Positions 23,091 through 32,365 are shown, counted from the first letter of the stretch. The stretch: DNA of 64,000 nt from Thiodubiliella sp900128405 (GCA_963682085.1 OY821614.1:1798001-1862000); one strand, 5' to 3'. Notes: generated by a model from the letters alone, not told the origin. Made by a program: numbers and translations.

Positions 23091-24608
23091 CTATTCTACA
23101 TCATTACAGATTAATTCTGAGTTTTCATTGATGCTGTGTTTTTGTTTGGCGGCATCAGAGCGTAAATTTTCGATGTTTTGTAAATAGTTTTTATCAACAT
23201 CACCAGTTATATATTTGCCGTTAAAACAGGAGCAATCAAATGTGCTAATATCTGGATTACCTTGCTGGACACACCAAATTAAATCTTGTAAATCTTGATA
23301 AATGAGTTTATCAGCACCAATGGCGTGGCAGATTTCATCCGTGGTCTTGTCGTGGGCAATGAATTCTTTGCTACTTGCCATATCAATACCATAAACATTG
23401 GGATAGCGCACCGCAGGGGCAGCCGAGGCAAAAAATACTTTTTTAGCGCCTGCATCTCGTGCCATTTGCACAATTTGCTGACTGGTGGTGCCACGCACGA
23501 TAGAATCGTCAACTAAAAGGACATTTTTATTTTTAAATTCAAGTTCAATGGCGTTGAGTTTTTGCTTCACCGATTTTTTGCGTTGTTTTTGCCCTGGCAT
23601 AATAAAAGTGCGAGCAATGTAGCGGTTTTTAATCAAGCCTTCGGAATATTTCACCCCCAGTTTTTGAGCCAATTGTAGTGCCGCTACTCGTGAGGTGTCG
23701 GGAATTGGAATCACTACATCAATTTGTTCATTCCCCCATTTTTCTTGAATTTTATTGGCTAATTTTTTACCCATTCTTAGGCGTGATTTATACACAGAAA
23801 TATTGTCAATTATAGAATCTGGACGAGCAAAATAAACAAATTCAAAGATACACGGTGAATGCTTGACTGAATTTGAGCATTGCTGTGTAAATATCTTTCC
23901 TTCTCTGTCAATCACAACCCCTTCTCCCGGTGCAATATCTCTAGTTACTTCATAGCCTAATGCAGTGAGTGCCACGCTTTCCGAGGCAAGCATATATTTG
24001 GTGCCGCCATTTGTGGTGCGTTTGCCAAGGATGAGCGGACGGATGCCATTTGGGTCACGGAAGCCGAAAATACCATAACCTGGAATCATACCAACAGCTG
24101 CATAAGCACCTTGCACTCGTTTGTGTACTTGCGTGATTGAGGTGAAAATATCTTTTTCATTAATGCGTTGCTTTTCCAATTTAGCCAATTCTCCAGCAAA
24201 CACATTAAGTAAGATTTCTGAATCAGAATTGGTGTTAATATGGCGTAAATCTTGCTCAAATAATTCTTTTGTCAACACTTTGGTATTGGTTAAATTGCCG
24301 TTATGTGCAAAAGCAATGCCGTAAGGAGAATTGACATAAAAAGGCTGTGCCTCCGCACCAGAGGAACTACCTGCTGTTGGGTAGCGCACATGCCCAATGC
24401 CCATATCGCCTAACAATCCTTCCATATGTTTGGTTTTAAAAGCGTTACGAACCAAGCCATTCGACTTGCGCATATAAAAACGCCCTTTGTGAGAGGTAAC
24501 AATACCCGCAGCATCTTGCCCACGGTGTTGTAGAATGGTTAACGCATCATAAATATAAATCGCCGTGTCTTTCTTGGTGGTAGATAAAATGCCAACAATG
24601 CCACACAT
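23091..24608 (-). CDS. purF: Amidophosphoribosyltransferase
   Basis: 505 residues, same length as E. coli PurF. First step of de novo purine synthesis: PRPP plus glutamine to phosphoribosylamine. The N-terminal nucleophile cysteine is residue 2 (MCGIVGILS). The phosphoribosyltransferase domain has the PRPP loop VLLVDDSIVRGTTSQQI. A ribosome site GGAGGATAAC precedes the ATG. It follows cvpA by 18 bp in the standard cvpA-purF pair. Confidence 0.97.
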   Translation of the reverse strand: MCGIVGILSTTKKDTAIYIYDALTILQHRGQDAAGIVTSHKGRFYMRKSNGLVRNAFKTKHMEGLLGDMGIGHVRYPTAGSSSGAEAQPFYVNSPYGIAFAHNGNLTNTKVLTKELFEQDLRHINTNSDSEILLNVFAGELAKLEKQRINEKDIFTSITQVHKRVQGAYAAVGMIPGYGIFGFRDPNGIRPLILGKRTTNGGTKYMLASESVALTALGYEVTRDIAPGEGVVIDREGKIFTQQCSNSVKHSPCIFEFVYFARPDSIIDNISVYKSRLRMGKKLANKIQEKWGNEQIDVVIPIPDTSRVAALQLAQKLGVKYSEGLIKNRYIARTFIMPGQKQRKKSVKQKLNAIELEFKNKNVLLVDDSIVRGTTSQQIVQMARDAGAKKVFFASAAPAVRYPNVYGIDMASSKEFIAHDKTTDEICHAIGADKLIYQDLQDLIWCVQQGNPDISTFDCSCFNGKYITGDVDKNYLQNIENLRSDAAKQKHSINENSELICNDVE

Positions 24609-24626
24609 AAGTTATCCTCCTATTTG

Positions 24627-25466
24627 TTATTTAAGAAATATTAAATATTGTGCTAATTTGGGTTGAATGATGGTTACCATCTCTTGCAATATTCTAAGAG
24701 CACCTTGAGACTCAATCCAAAAAGGTTGTTGCGATATGGCATCAATGTTTTGCAATATTAACACCACTACAATAATAAACAAACTCCCCTTAATCAGCCC
24801 AACAACAATGCCCAGTATGTCGTTTCCTTTGCTATTAATATGGGTGGCGTTGAGTTCATTATTGGTAAAACGCAAGACCGTTAGAATACCATTAATAGGG
24901 CGTTGCAAGATACATGGAGAGGCGGTGTGAATTGAGGTATTTGCCAATTTAAATATAACAGACAACCCCCCTATAATCGCAATAGAAATCACAGCAGAGG
25001 ACAGACCAATGCGCAAATATTTGCTGGTAATGGCTTCTTCTACCATGCTGAAACTGGCAAATATATCAACATAACAGCTAAATCCAATGGCACTCACAAA
25101 TAAAATACTCAGTAAAAATGACTTATTCAATACACAAGGATCAATTATTGTTGATGCTTTTTCAACCAACAAATAAAGGAATTCTTTGGCGAGGCGGATT
25201 AAAATAAAAATAGCACCAAAAGCAATTGCCATAGTAGCTTGAGCGGACAATGCCATTTTTATCATCAGCGGATTGCTTGCCAAATCCTGATAAAACCACC
25301 AAGCTACAACAAATCCAAAAATGGCAAACCCTGAGTAAATTAACTCTTTCGCCATTCCTCGCCTAAAGCCAAGCACAGAAAAACTAAGCAGGGTAACCAT
25401 AGTTACCCAACTTGACCAATCTATTTGCACTAATAGATTGCTGATATTTGTAAAAAATTCATTCAT
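24627..25466 (-). CDS. cvpA: CvpA-family membrane protein, extended form
   Basis: 279 residues with about six hydrophobic segments. The N-terminal half (WVTMVTLLSFSVLGFRRGMAKELI) fits CvpA, which is usually about 160 residues. Here the protein is longer, and segments from about residue 150 (ISIAIIGGLSVIFKLANTSI, then GLIKGSLFIIVVVLILQN) look like a further CvpA-type unit. In E. coli CvpA is needed for colicin V production and envelope tolerance; the biochemical role is unclear. Position before purF supports the name. Confidence 0.8.
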   Translation of the reverse strand: MNEFFTNISNLLVQIDWSSWVTMVTLLSFSVLGFRRGMAKELIYSGFAIFGFVVAWWFYQDLASNPLMIKMALSAQATMAIAFGAIFILIRLAKEFLYLLVEKASTIIDPCVLNKSFLLSILFVSAIGFSCYVDIFASFSMVEEAITSKYLRIGLSSAVISIAIIGGLSVIFKLANTSIHTASPCILQRPINGILTVLRFTNNELNATHINSKGNDILGIVVGLIKGSLFIIVVVLILQNIDAISQQPFWIESQGALRILQEMVTIIQPKLAQYLIFLK

Positions 25467-25498
25467 TTTTTTATTTGAATAATTAATAAGCGCTGATT

Positions 25499-26686
25499 TT
25501 ACAAGATTTTGAGTGCATCAGCGACAATATAAAAAGAGCCGAAAATAACAATGCGTTGAATGTGTTTACCATTAAGCGCTTGATGAATGGCAGATGACAT
25601 ATCATCACATATTCTAATTTTGTCTGATAAGCCAAACTTCTTACTTAAATCTTGTATGGCAATAGCACGATTAACTTTAAGGGGAACAAGCAGCCATTCG
25701 TCAATCAATGGTGCAATCGTGCTAATCATTGTTTCAATATCTTTATCTTGTAGTGCAGAAAAAATGGCGAGCGTAGGTTGCTCGTTGATTTTAAGCGTAT
25801 CTGCCAAAACTTGAATAGCCGCTGGATTATGTGCCACATCAAAAATCAGCATTTTATCACCCACAGTTTTCACTTGAAAACGAGCCAGCAACTGTGCATT
25901 TTCAACGCCTCTAGCCAGTTGATTTTGATTAACAGAAAATACCGATTGTAATCGATTAACCGCTGCAATAGCAACCGCAGCATTGGTTTTTTGATGCTCA
26001 CCTTGTAGGCTAATAGCACCGAGGTAAGGCGTGTCAACAAAGGTTAATAATGCCCCTATTTTTTCAGCATATTGAGCAATGGCATTTGGTGGATTGGCAT
26101 CACCACACACGCAAGGGATATTTGAACGCATAATCCCCGCTTTTTCAAGCCCAATCAATTCACGGGTAGCACCTAGATAATCAATATGGTCAATGTCAAT
26201 ATTGGTAATAACTCCCACATCGCTATCTACCACATTGACAGAATCAAGACGACCGCCTAAGCCGATTTCTAATATAGCAATATCTACTTTTTCGTTAGTA
26301 AAAATAATGAGTGCCGCTAGCGTTGAAAATTCAAAATAAGTTAAAGAAATATCTCCTCTGACTCGCTCAATTTCCTCAAACGCTGAGCAAATTTTCGCAT
26401 CAGCAATTTGTGCCCCATTGACAGAAAATCGTTCCCCATATTGTAGAATATGGGGCGAAGTGAATTTTGCTACTTTATAATTTGATTGCTGATAAATACT
26501 ATCAATAAAAGCAATAGTAGAGCCCTTACCATTCGTGCCAGCAACTGTTATTACCTTGAAAGAAACCCCATTTGGAAACAGTTTTTGATACACTGCCTGA
26601 ATGCGTTCTAGCCCTAAATCAATCTCATGAGAATGCAGATTTTCTTGGTAATTTAGCCAGTCATCAAGTGTGCTTAATCTTCCCAA
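25499..26686 (-). CDS. folC: Folylpolyglutamate synthase / dihydrofolate synthase
   Basis: 395 residues, slightly short for FolC (about 420). Adds glutamate to dihydropteroate and folates. The ATP loop is VTVAGTNGKGSTIAFID; EIGLGGRLDSVNVVDSDVGVI, NIDIDHIDYLGATRE and FDVAHNPAA are the other Mur-ligase-type motifs. It overlaps fxsA by 13 bp and is followed by cvpA, matching the accD-folC-cvpA-purF order of gammaproteobacteria, but accD and the SPOR gene are absent here. Confidence 0.95.
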   Translation of the reverse strand: MGRLSTLDDWLNYQENLHSHEIDLGLERIQAVYQKLFPNGVSFKVITVAGTNGKGSTIAFIDSIYQQSNYKVAKFTSPHILQYGERFSVNGAQIADAKICSAFEEIERVRGDISLTYFEFSTLAALIIFTNEKVDIAILEIGLGGRLDSVNVVDSDVGVITNIDIDHIDYLGATRELIGLEKAGIMRSNIPCVCGDANPPNAIAQYAEKIGALLTFVDTPYLGAISLQGEHQKTNAAVAIAAVNRLQSVFSVNQNQLARGVENAQLLARFQVKTVGDKMLIFDVAHNPAAIQVLADTLKINEQPTLAIFSALQDKDIETMISTIAPLIDEWLLVPLKVNRAIAIQDLSKKFGLSDKIRICDDMSSAIHQALNGKHIQRIVIFGSFYIVADALKIL

Positions 26687-27123
26687 AACTCACCTTCAAT
26701 GGTGTTATTTTTATTTGACTTTTTGCTTTCATCAGAGGATGTATGAATAAAAACTGATTTTTTTTGAGTGAATATTTTTTTGGCATTTTTAGTTAAAATT
26801 TTGTTAATAAAATAGCGCCTAGAAAAAGGCAACAACCCTAAAAGCCCAACAGTATCAGTAATAAAACCGGGTGTTAATAGCAACACACCCGAAATTAAAA
26901 TTACCACTCCTTCAAGCATTTCCACGGCAGGAATTTGTCCATTCGTTATGGCATTTTGCACTTTAGCCATTGTCGCCCAGCCTTGTTGTTTTAACAAAAA
27001 AGACCCAAAAAATGCCGTAATAACAACCAATAAGACCGTTGAAAGCCCACCAATAGCATCACCCACTGAGGCAAGTACATAAATTTCAAGTAAGGTTATT
27101 GCTACAAATAAAGGAAATATCAT
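26674..27123 (-). CDS. fxsA: FxsA-family membrane protein
   Basis: 149 residues. Three or four membrane segments in the first 105 residues (LFVAITLLEIYVLASVGDAI, TVLLVVITAFFGSFLLKQQG, GVVILISGVLLLTPGFITD) followed by a basic, polar tail. This is the FxsA pattern, including the LLTPGFITDTVGLLLLP-like stretch. In E. coli FxsA affects exclusion of phage T7; the molecular function is unknown. It shares one base with the trmB stop (TAATG) and overlaps folC, so it is in a tight operon. Confidence 0.88.
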   Translation of the reverse strand: MIFPLFVAITLLEIYVLASVGDAIGGLSTVLLVVITAFFGSFLLKQQGWATMAKVQNAITNGQIPAVEMLEGVVILISGVLLLTPGFITDTVGLLGLLPFSRRYFINKILTKNAKKIFTQKKSVFIHTSSDESKKSNKNNTIEGEFWED

Positions 27124-27797
27124 TATGTTTTTTCGTTAGTAAAAATTAAATCCCAAACCCCGTGTCCCAATCGCTCACCTCGTCGTTCAAACTTGGTCAT
27201 TGGTCGATAGTTCGGTCTTGGTGAATAGATAGGGTCGCTTTGCGTGTTTTTAAAGTGGGGATGACTTTTTAAATTATCCATCATCTGAATAGCATAATGT
27301 TCCCAATCAGTTGCCATGTGAATCTCCCCATTTTGTTTGATTTTTTGCGATAATATATCCAAAAAATCACAATTAACCAGACGGCGTTTATGGTGTTTTT
27401 TCTTATGCCATGGGTCGGGAAAAAACAACTGAAAACGGCTTAAACTGTCATTCTCAATATGCTCTGTCAAAACCTCAACCGCATCCGCTTGAATAATTTT
27501 AAGATTACCTAATTGACATTTATGTGCCTCATTAATCAACCTGCCAATACCCGCCTCATACACTTCAATCCCCAAAAAGTTCTTATCAGGCATGTTAATC
27601 GCCATCTCTAGCAAACTATCCCCATTACCAAATCCCACCTCTAAAACAACCTCTTGCCGTTTAATAAACAAAGCATCTAAATCAATTTTACCTTTCGGCA
27701 AATCCACCCCGTAATCTTTCCAAAAATCCGTCAGTCCCATTTTTTGCCCCAGCGTCAACCGACCCGAACGACGCACAAAACTTTGAATTTTTCTCAT
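27123..27797 (-). CDS. trmB: tRNA (guanine-N7-)-methyltransferase
   Basis: 224 residues, normal length. Makes m7G46 in tRNA variable loops using S-adenosylmethionine. The SAM site is VLEVGFGNGDSLLEMA; the catalytic region is LFFPDPWHKKKHHKRRLV, and the C-terminal FERRGERLGHGVWDL is family-typical. The start overlaps the stop of a PIN-toxin remnant. A diverged copy of its first 60 bp is found at 28264-28322. Confidence 0.95.
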   Translation of the reverse strand: MRKIQSFVRRSGRLTLGQKMGLTDFWKDYGVDLPKGKIDLDALFIKRQEVVLEVGFGNGDSLLEMAINMPDKNFLGIEVYEAGIGRLINEAHKCQLGNLKIIQADAVEVLTEHIENDSLSRFQLFFPDPWHKKKHHKRRLVNCDFLDILSQKIKQNGEIHMATDWEHYAIQMMDNLKSHPHFKNTQSDPIYSPRPNYRPMTKFERRGERLGHGVWDLIFTNEKT

Positions 27798-27871
27798 AAT
27801 AACGCAAGCCTCGGTAAATAATGGAAATTCTTAGTAATTTCAATCAAAACATTAGCATCCAAGTAAATCAT
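27794..27871 (-). pseudogene. PIN-domain toxin, N-terminal remnant
   Basis: A 25-codon frame on the minus strand reads MIYLDANVLIE followed by ITKNFHYLPRL, which is the first beta strand and active-site aspartate region of VapC-type PIN nucleases. It stops at a TGA overlapping the trmB start (ATGA). The rest of the roughly 130-residue domain is missing, so it cannot be active. It lies just after the antitoxin remnant, in VapBC gene order. Confidence 0.6.
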
Positions 27872-27887
27872 TTAACCCCACCCCTTA

Positions 27888-28118
27888 TCACGCAAAGTTT
27901 TTTTTGACTAATATTATAATCTCCCCATATGCCCAAAACACCAAACACATCAATAGCGACCGTTGTTTTCTACGCTCAATCTCCGAACGCAAAACATCCC
28001 GAATATAAGTAGACATACTTTGATTATTTTGTGCCGACATTTACTTGATTTGTTGAAATAAATCCTGTTCAAAATAAATCTTTACTCTATGTGCAACACT
28101 TTTTTTGTTTTTACACAT
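27888..28118 (-). pseudogene. Ribbon-helix-helix antitoxin broken by an in-frame stop
   Basis: From ATG 28118 the frame gives MCKNKKSVAHRVKIYFEQD then LFQQIK, meets TAA at 28043-28041, and continues in the same frame with MSAQNNQSMSTYIRDVLRSE and IERRKQR. The two parts together have the layout of a CopG/ParD-like RHH antitoxin: a beta strand RVKIYF, then two helices with STYIRDVL. The tail to TGA at 27888 looks drifted. A -10-like TATAAT lies just upstream (about 28131-28136 on the minus strand). With the PIN remnant this is a dead toxin-antitoxin module. Confidence 0.6.
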
Positions 28119-28263
28119 TAAAATTATACATTATACAGCCCAACCCATTTTTACCAATAATCAACTAAAACAATGTGTAAAGTTTTGGGTTTTTCGTAAG
28201 CCAGTTGCCACCTTTTAGTTGATTTAAGACTGATATTCAGGTAAACCCTAAAACTCCATCAAC

Positions 28264-28322
28264 CTCATTTTTGCCTCAACATCAACCGATCCGAACGACA
28301 CATAAAACTTTGAATTTTTCTT
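28264..28322 (-). repeat. Duplicated 5' end of trmB
   Basis: About 59 bp matching the trmB start region (27736-27797). Nearly all the differences are transitions toward A/T (C to T, G to A), and the copy's ATG is changed to ATA. It directly abuts the stop codon of the restriction endonuclease gene. The two copies are direct repeats around the toxin-antitoxin remnant. The 145 bp between 28119 and 28263 hold nothing I recognise. Confidence 0.8.
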
Positions 28323-28323
28323 A

Positions 28324-29331
28324 TTATGAAATTGCTGTTAATGTTTCCTTTGTTAACTCACGAGATGGGTAAACTCCTGAAATGTTTTGCAAATAAGTGT
28401 GTTCGTCGTATATTTCATCTGCCACAAATAAAAAAACATCATACCCTCTAATTGCCCTCACCTTTTCTTCTGTTAGATCGGTTCCTAGAGTAATTTCAAT
28501 CATAACATCAATATTTATGTGTGCTGTTTTAATAAACTGCTTATACCGTTCTCTCAAGGTTCTTTTTGCACTAATGCCGTAAGTTTTATTATCCAATGTA
28601 AAGAAAAAATCATACTCTGTTGAGCGGTCATTTTCATCGTGTTTCTTTGTAATATCTTTTTCATTGATGCCTATTTTTGATAGAACTTGAGTTATTCTAT
28701 CTTCGTAGTTTGAGCCACTATCGCTAATAATAGATTGATCCATGCTTTCATTAAATATCAGCATAAATATTTGATTTGACTCAATGCCTTTATTTTTTAA
28801 AGTAACAACAAGTGCCGACAAGTCTCCCATAAAATCTTCTGCATCTTTCGACATAAAATTTACTGTATTTTGTTCTAGTGCATTAAAAAATTCTAATACT
28901 AATAATGCCCCTTGAACTCTAGTAGAATAAGGGTTATAAAGGGTTAGGCTGTCATACTCTAAAGATAAAGGGCTTAATTTACTTAATTTTTCAATGTTTA
29001 ACATGCGTTTTGTTTTCGCCTCTGCCAACAATAAGTCTTTTATCATGAAAAGCCTCAAACTAAAAGTAAATAATTCCGCATCACTTTTATCATTTATTTT
29101 ATTTATTATCTCTAGTATAAAGCCTTGTTTCTTTGATTTTTCTTTGATTCTATCTAGGGCATATTGTCGAATTTTGTCGGGAATATTTGTTGGGCTCAAT
29201 ATGCAAATTTCTAGAATATCAAAAGACTGATTCTCTGTTAATTTAGCTTTTATTAAGTATTTTAGAAAAAAATATAATTTTAAATTTATCTTAAATTTAT
29301 CATCTTTAATTAAAAGTTTTTCTATTTTCAT
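28324..29331 (-). CDS. Type II restriction endonuclease (partner of adjacent C5 methylase)
   Basis: 335 residues. The C-terminal third carries a PD-(D/E)XK-like core: an acidic residue in STEYDFFF, then YGISAKRTLRERYKQF with the expected catalytic lysine. The AK-T-x-R-x-R-x-x-Q pattern resembles EcoRII-type C-terminal domains, a resemblance by eye only. The N-terminal two thirds are helical with no motif I know and may be a DNA-reading or regulatory part. Its ATG overlaps the methylase stop (ATGA), which strongly supports the pairing. It is very AT-rich, more so than trmB or xthA, suggesting transfer. Recognition site unknown. Confidence 0.75.
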   Translation of the reverse strand: MKIEKLLIKDDKFKINLKLYFFLKYLIKAKLTENQSFDILEICILSPTNIPDKIRQYALDRIKEKSKKQGFILEIINKINDKSDAELFTFSLRLFMIKDLLLAEAKTKRMLNIEKLSKLSPLSLEYDSLTLYNPYSTRVQGALLVLEFFNALEQNTVNFMSKDAEDFMGDLSALVVTLKNKGIESNQIFMLIFNESMDQSIISDSGSNYEDRITQVLSKIGINEKDITKKHDENDRSTEYDFFFTLDNKTYGISAKRTLRERYKQFIKTAHINIDVMIEITLGTDLTEEKVRAIRGYDVFLFVADEIYDEHTYLQNISGVYPSRELTKETLTAIS

Positions 29332-30293
29332 TTTTTTAATTCCTTTTTAATATTTTTTGCTAGTGCTTCAATAACTGGAACAGCAACGCTATTGCCAAAC
29401 TGCTTATAAGCCTGCGTATCACTAACTACAATTTTAAAATCATCTGGAAAGCCTTGCAATCGCCCAGCTTCTTTTGGTGATAGTTTTCTAGGATTTTTCC
29501 CTTTTTGTTCTATTAGTATTTCCGAACCATCTTTGTAATATCTTGCACTTATTGTGCTGGTATATGCTGAATCTTTATTAAACATAGAATAGCCAAAACC
29601 ATTGCCCTTTGCCTTGTGCTCTAACTTTCTTCTTTGATGCCCTGCCCATAATTTATTTGATATTGTGTATTTATCATCAACAATATTGTCTAGAATATCT
29701 CCGACTTTAACCTCTTTATTTATTGGACTTGGAAATTTGAAGTTAATATTGTTATCTAAAAATGCAATAATATAAATCCTTTCCCTGTTTTGAGGAACGC
29801 CAAAATGTTTAGCGTTTAAAACTTGTGCATAAACCTTATAACCTAACTCTTCTAATGTTTTTTGCACCACATTAAATGTTCTGCCTTTTTCGTGATTTTT
29901 AAATCCTTTTACATTTTCTAAAAACAAAACTTTTGGCTTGTGGTGCTTAACAATTCTAACAATATCAAAAAAAAGAGTTCCTCTTGTATCGTCAAACCCT
30001 TTTTTTAAACCTGCATTGGAAAAAGGTTGACAAGGAAATCCTGCTAGTAAAATGTCATGTTTAGGAATTTTATCCTCTTCAATCTGAGTAATATCACCAC
30101 AAGAGACATCATTAAAATTCTCAAAATATGTTTTTTGTGCATGCTTGTCAATTTCTGATGAAAAAACAAACCCTATTCGCCCTTTAAAAACTTTTTCAAA
30201 TCCTGTTCTAATGCCACCAATGCCTGCAAATAAATCTATTGCTTGATATTGAGCTTTATTTAATTTTTGGTTAAATTCAAGCCCTAGTTGCAT
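29328..30293 (-). CDS. DNA (cytosine-5-)-methyltransferase
   Basis: 321 residues, Dcm/M.HhaI-type. Motif I AIDLFAGIGGIRTGFEK, motif IV GFPCQPFSNAG with the catalytic cysteine, motif VI LENVKGF, motif VIII QNRERIYII, and the C-terminal motifs KLSPKEAGRLQGFPDDF and KQFGNSVAVPV are all present, so it should be active. The target-recognition region between motifs VIII and IX is short. It protects host DNA from the endonuclease encoded next to it. It overlaps the end of xthA by 10 bp, so the module has been fitted tightly behind a housekeeping gene. Confidence 0.93.
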   Translation of the reverse strand: MQLGLEFNQKLNKAQYQAIDLFAGIGGIRTGFEKVFKGRIGFVFSSEIDKHAQKTYFENFNDVSCGDITQIEEDKIPKHDILLAGFPCQPFSNAGLKKGFDDTRGTLFFDIVRIVKHHKPKVLFLENVKGFKNHEKGRTFNVVQKTLEELGYKVYAQVLNAKHFGVPQNRERIYIIAFLDNNINFKFPSPINKEVKVGDILDNIVDDKYTISNKLWAGHQRRKLEHKAKGNGFGYSMFNKDSAYTSTISARYYKDGSEILIEQKGKNPRKLSPKEAGRLQGFPDDFKIVVSDTQAYKQFGNSVAVPVIEALAKNIKKELKK

Positions 30294-31054
30294 AATTGAT
30301 ACTCCAATATCAACGGCGCATGGTCTGAAAACCGTTTATCTTTATAAACATAGGCGCTTTTAGCCGTGCCTTTTAGATTGGCACTGAGGATTTGATAATC
30401 AATGCGCCAGCCGGTGTTATTAGCCCAGGATTGCCCGCGGTTTGACCACCAAGTGTATTGGTGTGGCTCTTGGTTGATTTCACGGAAGGCATCAATAAAG
30501 CCGACTTCGTTAAATAATTTATCCATCCAAGCGCGTTCTTCTGGTAGGCAGCCTGAGCGGTTTTTGTTGCCGTTGAAATTTTTGATGTCAATTTCTTTAT
30601 GCACGATATTCATATCGCCACAAATGATATATTGGCGACCGTCTTGCTGTATTTTTTTTAAATAAGGCGTAAATCGATCCTGTATAAACGCCATTTTGTA
30701 ATTTTGGCGTTCTTGTTTGGCGGAGCCTGAGGGGAGGTAGATTGAAATAATACTAAGATTGCCAAAATCAGCTTGAATAAAACGCCCTTCAAAATCAATG
30801 TCTTCCCATGGGCTAAAAATGACTTGGTCGGGTTTGGTTTTGCAATACAAACCTGTGCCACTGTAGCCTTTTTTCTGAGCGGGATGATAAAAAGTGTGTG
30901 TGTCTTTGGGGTAAAACTTATCATCCAATTGGTCTTCTTGTGCTCTTAGTTCTTGTATGCATACCACTTCTGCATTTTGTTTTTTCAGCCAAGTGAAGAA
31001 GCCTTTTTTTTCAGCGGCGCGAATACCATTGACATTAACCGTTATAATTTTCAT
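30284..31054 (-). CDS. xthA: Exodeoxyribonuclease III (AP endonuclease)
   Basis: 256 residues, normal length. Cuts abasic sites and degrades 3' ends in base-excision repair. Family motifs: MKIITVNVNGIRAAEKKGFF, the metal-binding glutamate in VVCIQELRAQ, YSGTGLY, CGDMNIVHKEIDI, WRIDYQILS and the catalytic SDHAPLILEY. Its last 10 bp are shared with the downstream methylase gene. It is preceded by the M14 peptidase gene with a 3-bp gap. Confidence 0.96.
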   Translation of the reverse strand: MKIITVNVNGIRAAEKKGFFTWLKKQNAEVVCIQELRAQEDQLDDKFYPKDTHTFYHPAQKKGYSGTGLYCKTKPDQVIFSPWEDIDFEGRFIQADFGNLSIISIYLPSGSAKQERQNYKMAFIQDRFTPYLKKIQQDGRQYIICGDMNIVHKEIDIKNFNGNKNRSGCLPEERAWMDKLFNEVGFIDAFREINQEPHQYTWWSNRGQSWANNTGWRIDYQILSANLKGTAKSAYVYKDKRFSDHAPLILEYQLCN

Positions 31055-31057
31055 ATT

Positions 31058-32365
31058 CTAGTGTTGTTTTAATAATTTAAGAGGTTTTACGGGCGAGTTT
31101 TTAATATTTTGAGCCTCAGATAAGAGGTATTTTATTGCATTGTAATTTTCCTCAAAAGTTGGCAAAATTTCATCTTTATGCGGACTAAAGCCATTGAATC
31201 CAGCACTTAGCCACTCACTTGGTCGCAATTCAATGAGGAAACTGAGAATATCTAACGCCCCGTAAGACCAATCAATTGCATCGCCATTCGTGTTATAGAG
31301 TAATTCAGGTGTTTTAACGGGTTTGTATATTTCCCCGTGAACTGCCTTAATTGCCTCAGAAATTTTAGTAGCAATGGCACTTAATTGGGCGTTGTCTTTG
31401 CTAAGGTCATTGATATAGCCCCATGGATATAGCACTAATTGACTGTAACTGTGATAAGAGACGAAGATTTGCGGATGGATTTCTGTAACAAAATCCTCAA
31501 TGGCTTTAGTTTCTGGCTCTGATGCTGGTGCCGCACCCCTGTAAGTGTTTGAGCTGGTAGTAGGCGATGAACCAATATCATCATACCCCCACTTGAAAGA
31601 ATGATTACGATTTAAATCTACGCCATAAGTGCCATCGCCATTGTCTCTACGGTTTTTTCGCCAATATCTTGTGCTGTCATCAATCCTTGAATACTCATGC
31701 CCATCTGGGTTGACCATAGGCACTATCCAAATTTCACTGTTGTCAATTAAAGCAGTTATCTCAGAATTTGCACCATAATCTTCCAATAATTGTTGTGCGA
31801 TTAAATGGACAACATTAGGAACAATCCACTCTCTAGCGTGATAAGTGCCAACCAAAACAATCTTTGCTTTTTGTGCTGCATCCGAATTAACTTGACTGTT
31901 TATTTTAAAAGCAATAATATCCCTGTTTTCAATGCTTTTACCGATTATTTTGGCGCTAAAAATATGAGGATACTTTGTTGCCAAAGAGAGTGCTTGTTTT
32001 TGCAAAAATGCATAATCAATAAAGTCTTCTTTTGCCTTTAACCTAACAACAACTGTTGTTGCTTTACTAAAACGGCTTTCACTTGTATTGTTAGCATTAA
32101 CCCACGAAACCTTTACTGTGATTGTCTTGCCAATCTCATTTAAGGTTAAAGTATAAGTTTTTTCAATGGCATTGCTAATAGGCACATTTGCGGCATGCCA
32201 TTGATATGAAAATACCAAATTATCTGCCATGGTTGTCGTATCAGCAGTTAAAGTGTTTCCATTTGTGGCAATGCCAGTAATAATTGGCCTGTCAGTAGGG
32301 GGGTTATTATCAGAACACCCAAATAAAAAAGCGACAAAAAATAGGCAAACAATAATGCGCTTCAT
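31058..32365 (-). CDS. M14 zinc carboxypeptidase, lipoprotein
   Basis: 435 residues. An N-terminal lipoprotein signal with lipobox LFGC (Cys17) places it in the envelope. An Ig-like repeat (about residues 28-108, ending YTLTLNEIGKTITVKVSW) is followed by the carboxypeptidase A-like domain (about 112-420). Zinc ligands are in GTYHAREWIVPN (H..E), with SYHSYSQLVLYPWG supplying the third. GVDLNRNHSFKWG is the substrate arginine region, and the catalytic glutamate is in IELRPSEW. All key residues are intact. The gene upstream encodes a propeptide-like protein and overlaps by ATGA. It probably digests external peptides or host proteins. Confidence 0.88.
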   Translation of the reverse strand: MKRIIVCLFFVAFLFGCSDNNPPTDRPIITGIATNGNTLTADTTTMADNLVFSYQWHAANVPISNAIEKTYTLTLNEIGKTITVKVSWVNANNTSESRFSKATTVVVRLKAKEDFIDYAFLQKQALSLATKYPHIFSAKIIGKSIENRDIIAFKINSQVNSDAAQKAKIVLVGTYHAREWIVPNVVHLIAQQLLEDYGANSEITALIDNSEIWIVPMVNPDGHEYSRIDDSTRYWRKNRRDNGDGTYGVDLNRNHSFKWGYDDIGSSPTTSSNTYRGAAPASEPETKAIEDFVTEIHPQIFVSYHSYSQLVLYPWGYINDLSKDNAQLSAIATKISEAIKAVHGEIYKPVKTPELLYNTNGDAIDWSYGALDILSFLIELRPSEWLSAGFNGFSPHKDEILPTFEENYNAIKYLLSEAQNIKNSPVKPLKLLKQH

